Made by a program: the position numbers and the translations under genes
The notes under the pieces: generated by a model
Told to the model about the DNA's origin: nothing
The model's input: the letters and a program-made list of their open reading frames with translations, nothing else
Databases searched by the model: none
NCBI GenBank assembly: GCA_017410265.1
Contig: JAFQRC010000003.1
Span: forward strand, 1 to 64,000
Origin: Ruminococcus sp.
GTDB taxonomy: Bacteria > Bacillota > Clostridia > Oscillospirales > Acutalibacteraceae
Direction of reading: 5' to 3'
DNA length: 64,000 nucleotides
Shown: positions 63,968 through 64,000 of the stretch, piece by piece
Numbering within the stretch: the first letter of the stretch is position 1
Layout of the letters: every line of letters begins with the position of its first letter

Positions 63968-64000
63968 TCAGTCATCTTTATTCTGTTTGACAGATATTTC
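63968..64000 (-). CDS. Possible C-terminal end of a gene beyond the window
   Basis: The terminator at 63939-63962 implies a minus-strand gene. One frame reads ten codons ending KQNKDD and a TGA at 63968. Another frame ends KMTEF at 63961. The frame cannot be decided, and the product is unknown. Confidence 0.25.
   Translation of the reverse strand, partial: EISVKQNKDD

Overview
The window looks like chromosome from a low-GC, spore-forming Clostridia (Ruminococcaceae/Oscillospirales) gut bacterium. Supporting signs are a CIRCE-controlled groES-groEL pair, AddAB instead of RecBCD, SpoIIR and BofA-like sporulation proteins, a SpoIVFB-like protease, DUF4364/DUF1292 proteins, the clostridial TIGR03960/TIGR03936 radical SAM pair, and secreted proteins with starch-binding (CBM26-like) modules. 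The last point suggests a starch colonizer of the Ruminococcus bromii type. That is inference, not identification.

Left part (1-11 kb): the right end of an IS3-family element; an SPFH/NfeD membrane pair diverging from a DUF4364 regulator-like gene; a BofA-like protein; secG; a uvrB-parE-parC run; a membrane acyltransferase; radC.

Centre (11.1-31.3 kb, all minus strand): a contiguous cluster that does not match a described system I know. It holds two ER-type (Ser-His) SipW-like signal peptidases, seven exported proteins with SipW-type [ST]-x-[FL]-[AS]-[WF] signal motifs (193 to 1402 aa), one related protein that looks membrane-retained, a membrane-anchored McrB-like AAA+ ATPase, and a DUF2357/McrC-like protein whose C-terminal half is a long coiled coil with no visible nuclease. 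Six of the exported or anchored proteins share an 'A-h-R-h' motif followed by an 'h-W-h-E/D-G-x-D' motif near the end of a TasA/camelysin-like domain. In one protein two CBM26-like modules are inserted between these motifs. I read the locus as a surface fibre or surface-coat system for starch adhesion, possibly assembled with the help of a repurposed McrBC-type motor. A good promoter (TTGCAT-17-TATAAT) with two upstream 12-bp direct repeats lies at its head. Dispersed hairpin repeats and a structured intergenic region precede individual genes.

Right part (31.7-64 kb): housekeeping genes. These are a TIGR01212 radical SAM protein, tRNA-Ser(GGA), a five-gene operon (membrane protein, site-2 protease, two radical SAM-linked proteins, HAD phosphatase), MATE and VanZ proteins, two flavoproteins, a DUF4349 lipoprotein, addB-addA, nadE-(unknown)-lrp-aminotransferase-ispE-spoIIR, a sugar transferase plus O-antigen polymerase/ligase pair, DUF1292, a structured RNA that may be 6S RNA, gpsA, groES-groEL, and an orphan ABC-type substrate-binding protein.

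Starts were chosen by Shine-Dalgarno position. Several differ from the longest reading frame, and several are GTG or TTG.
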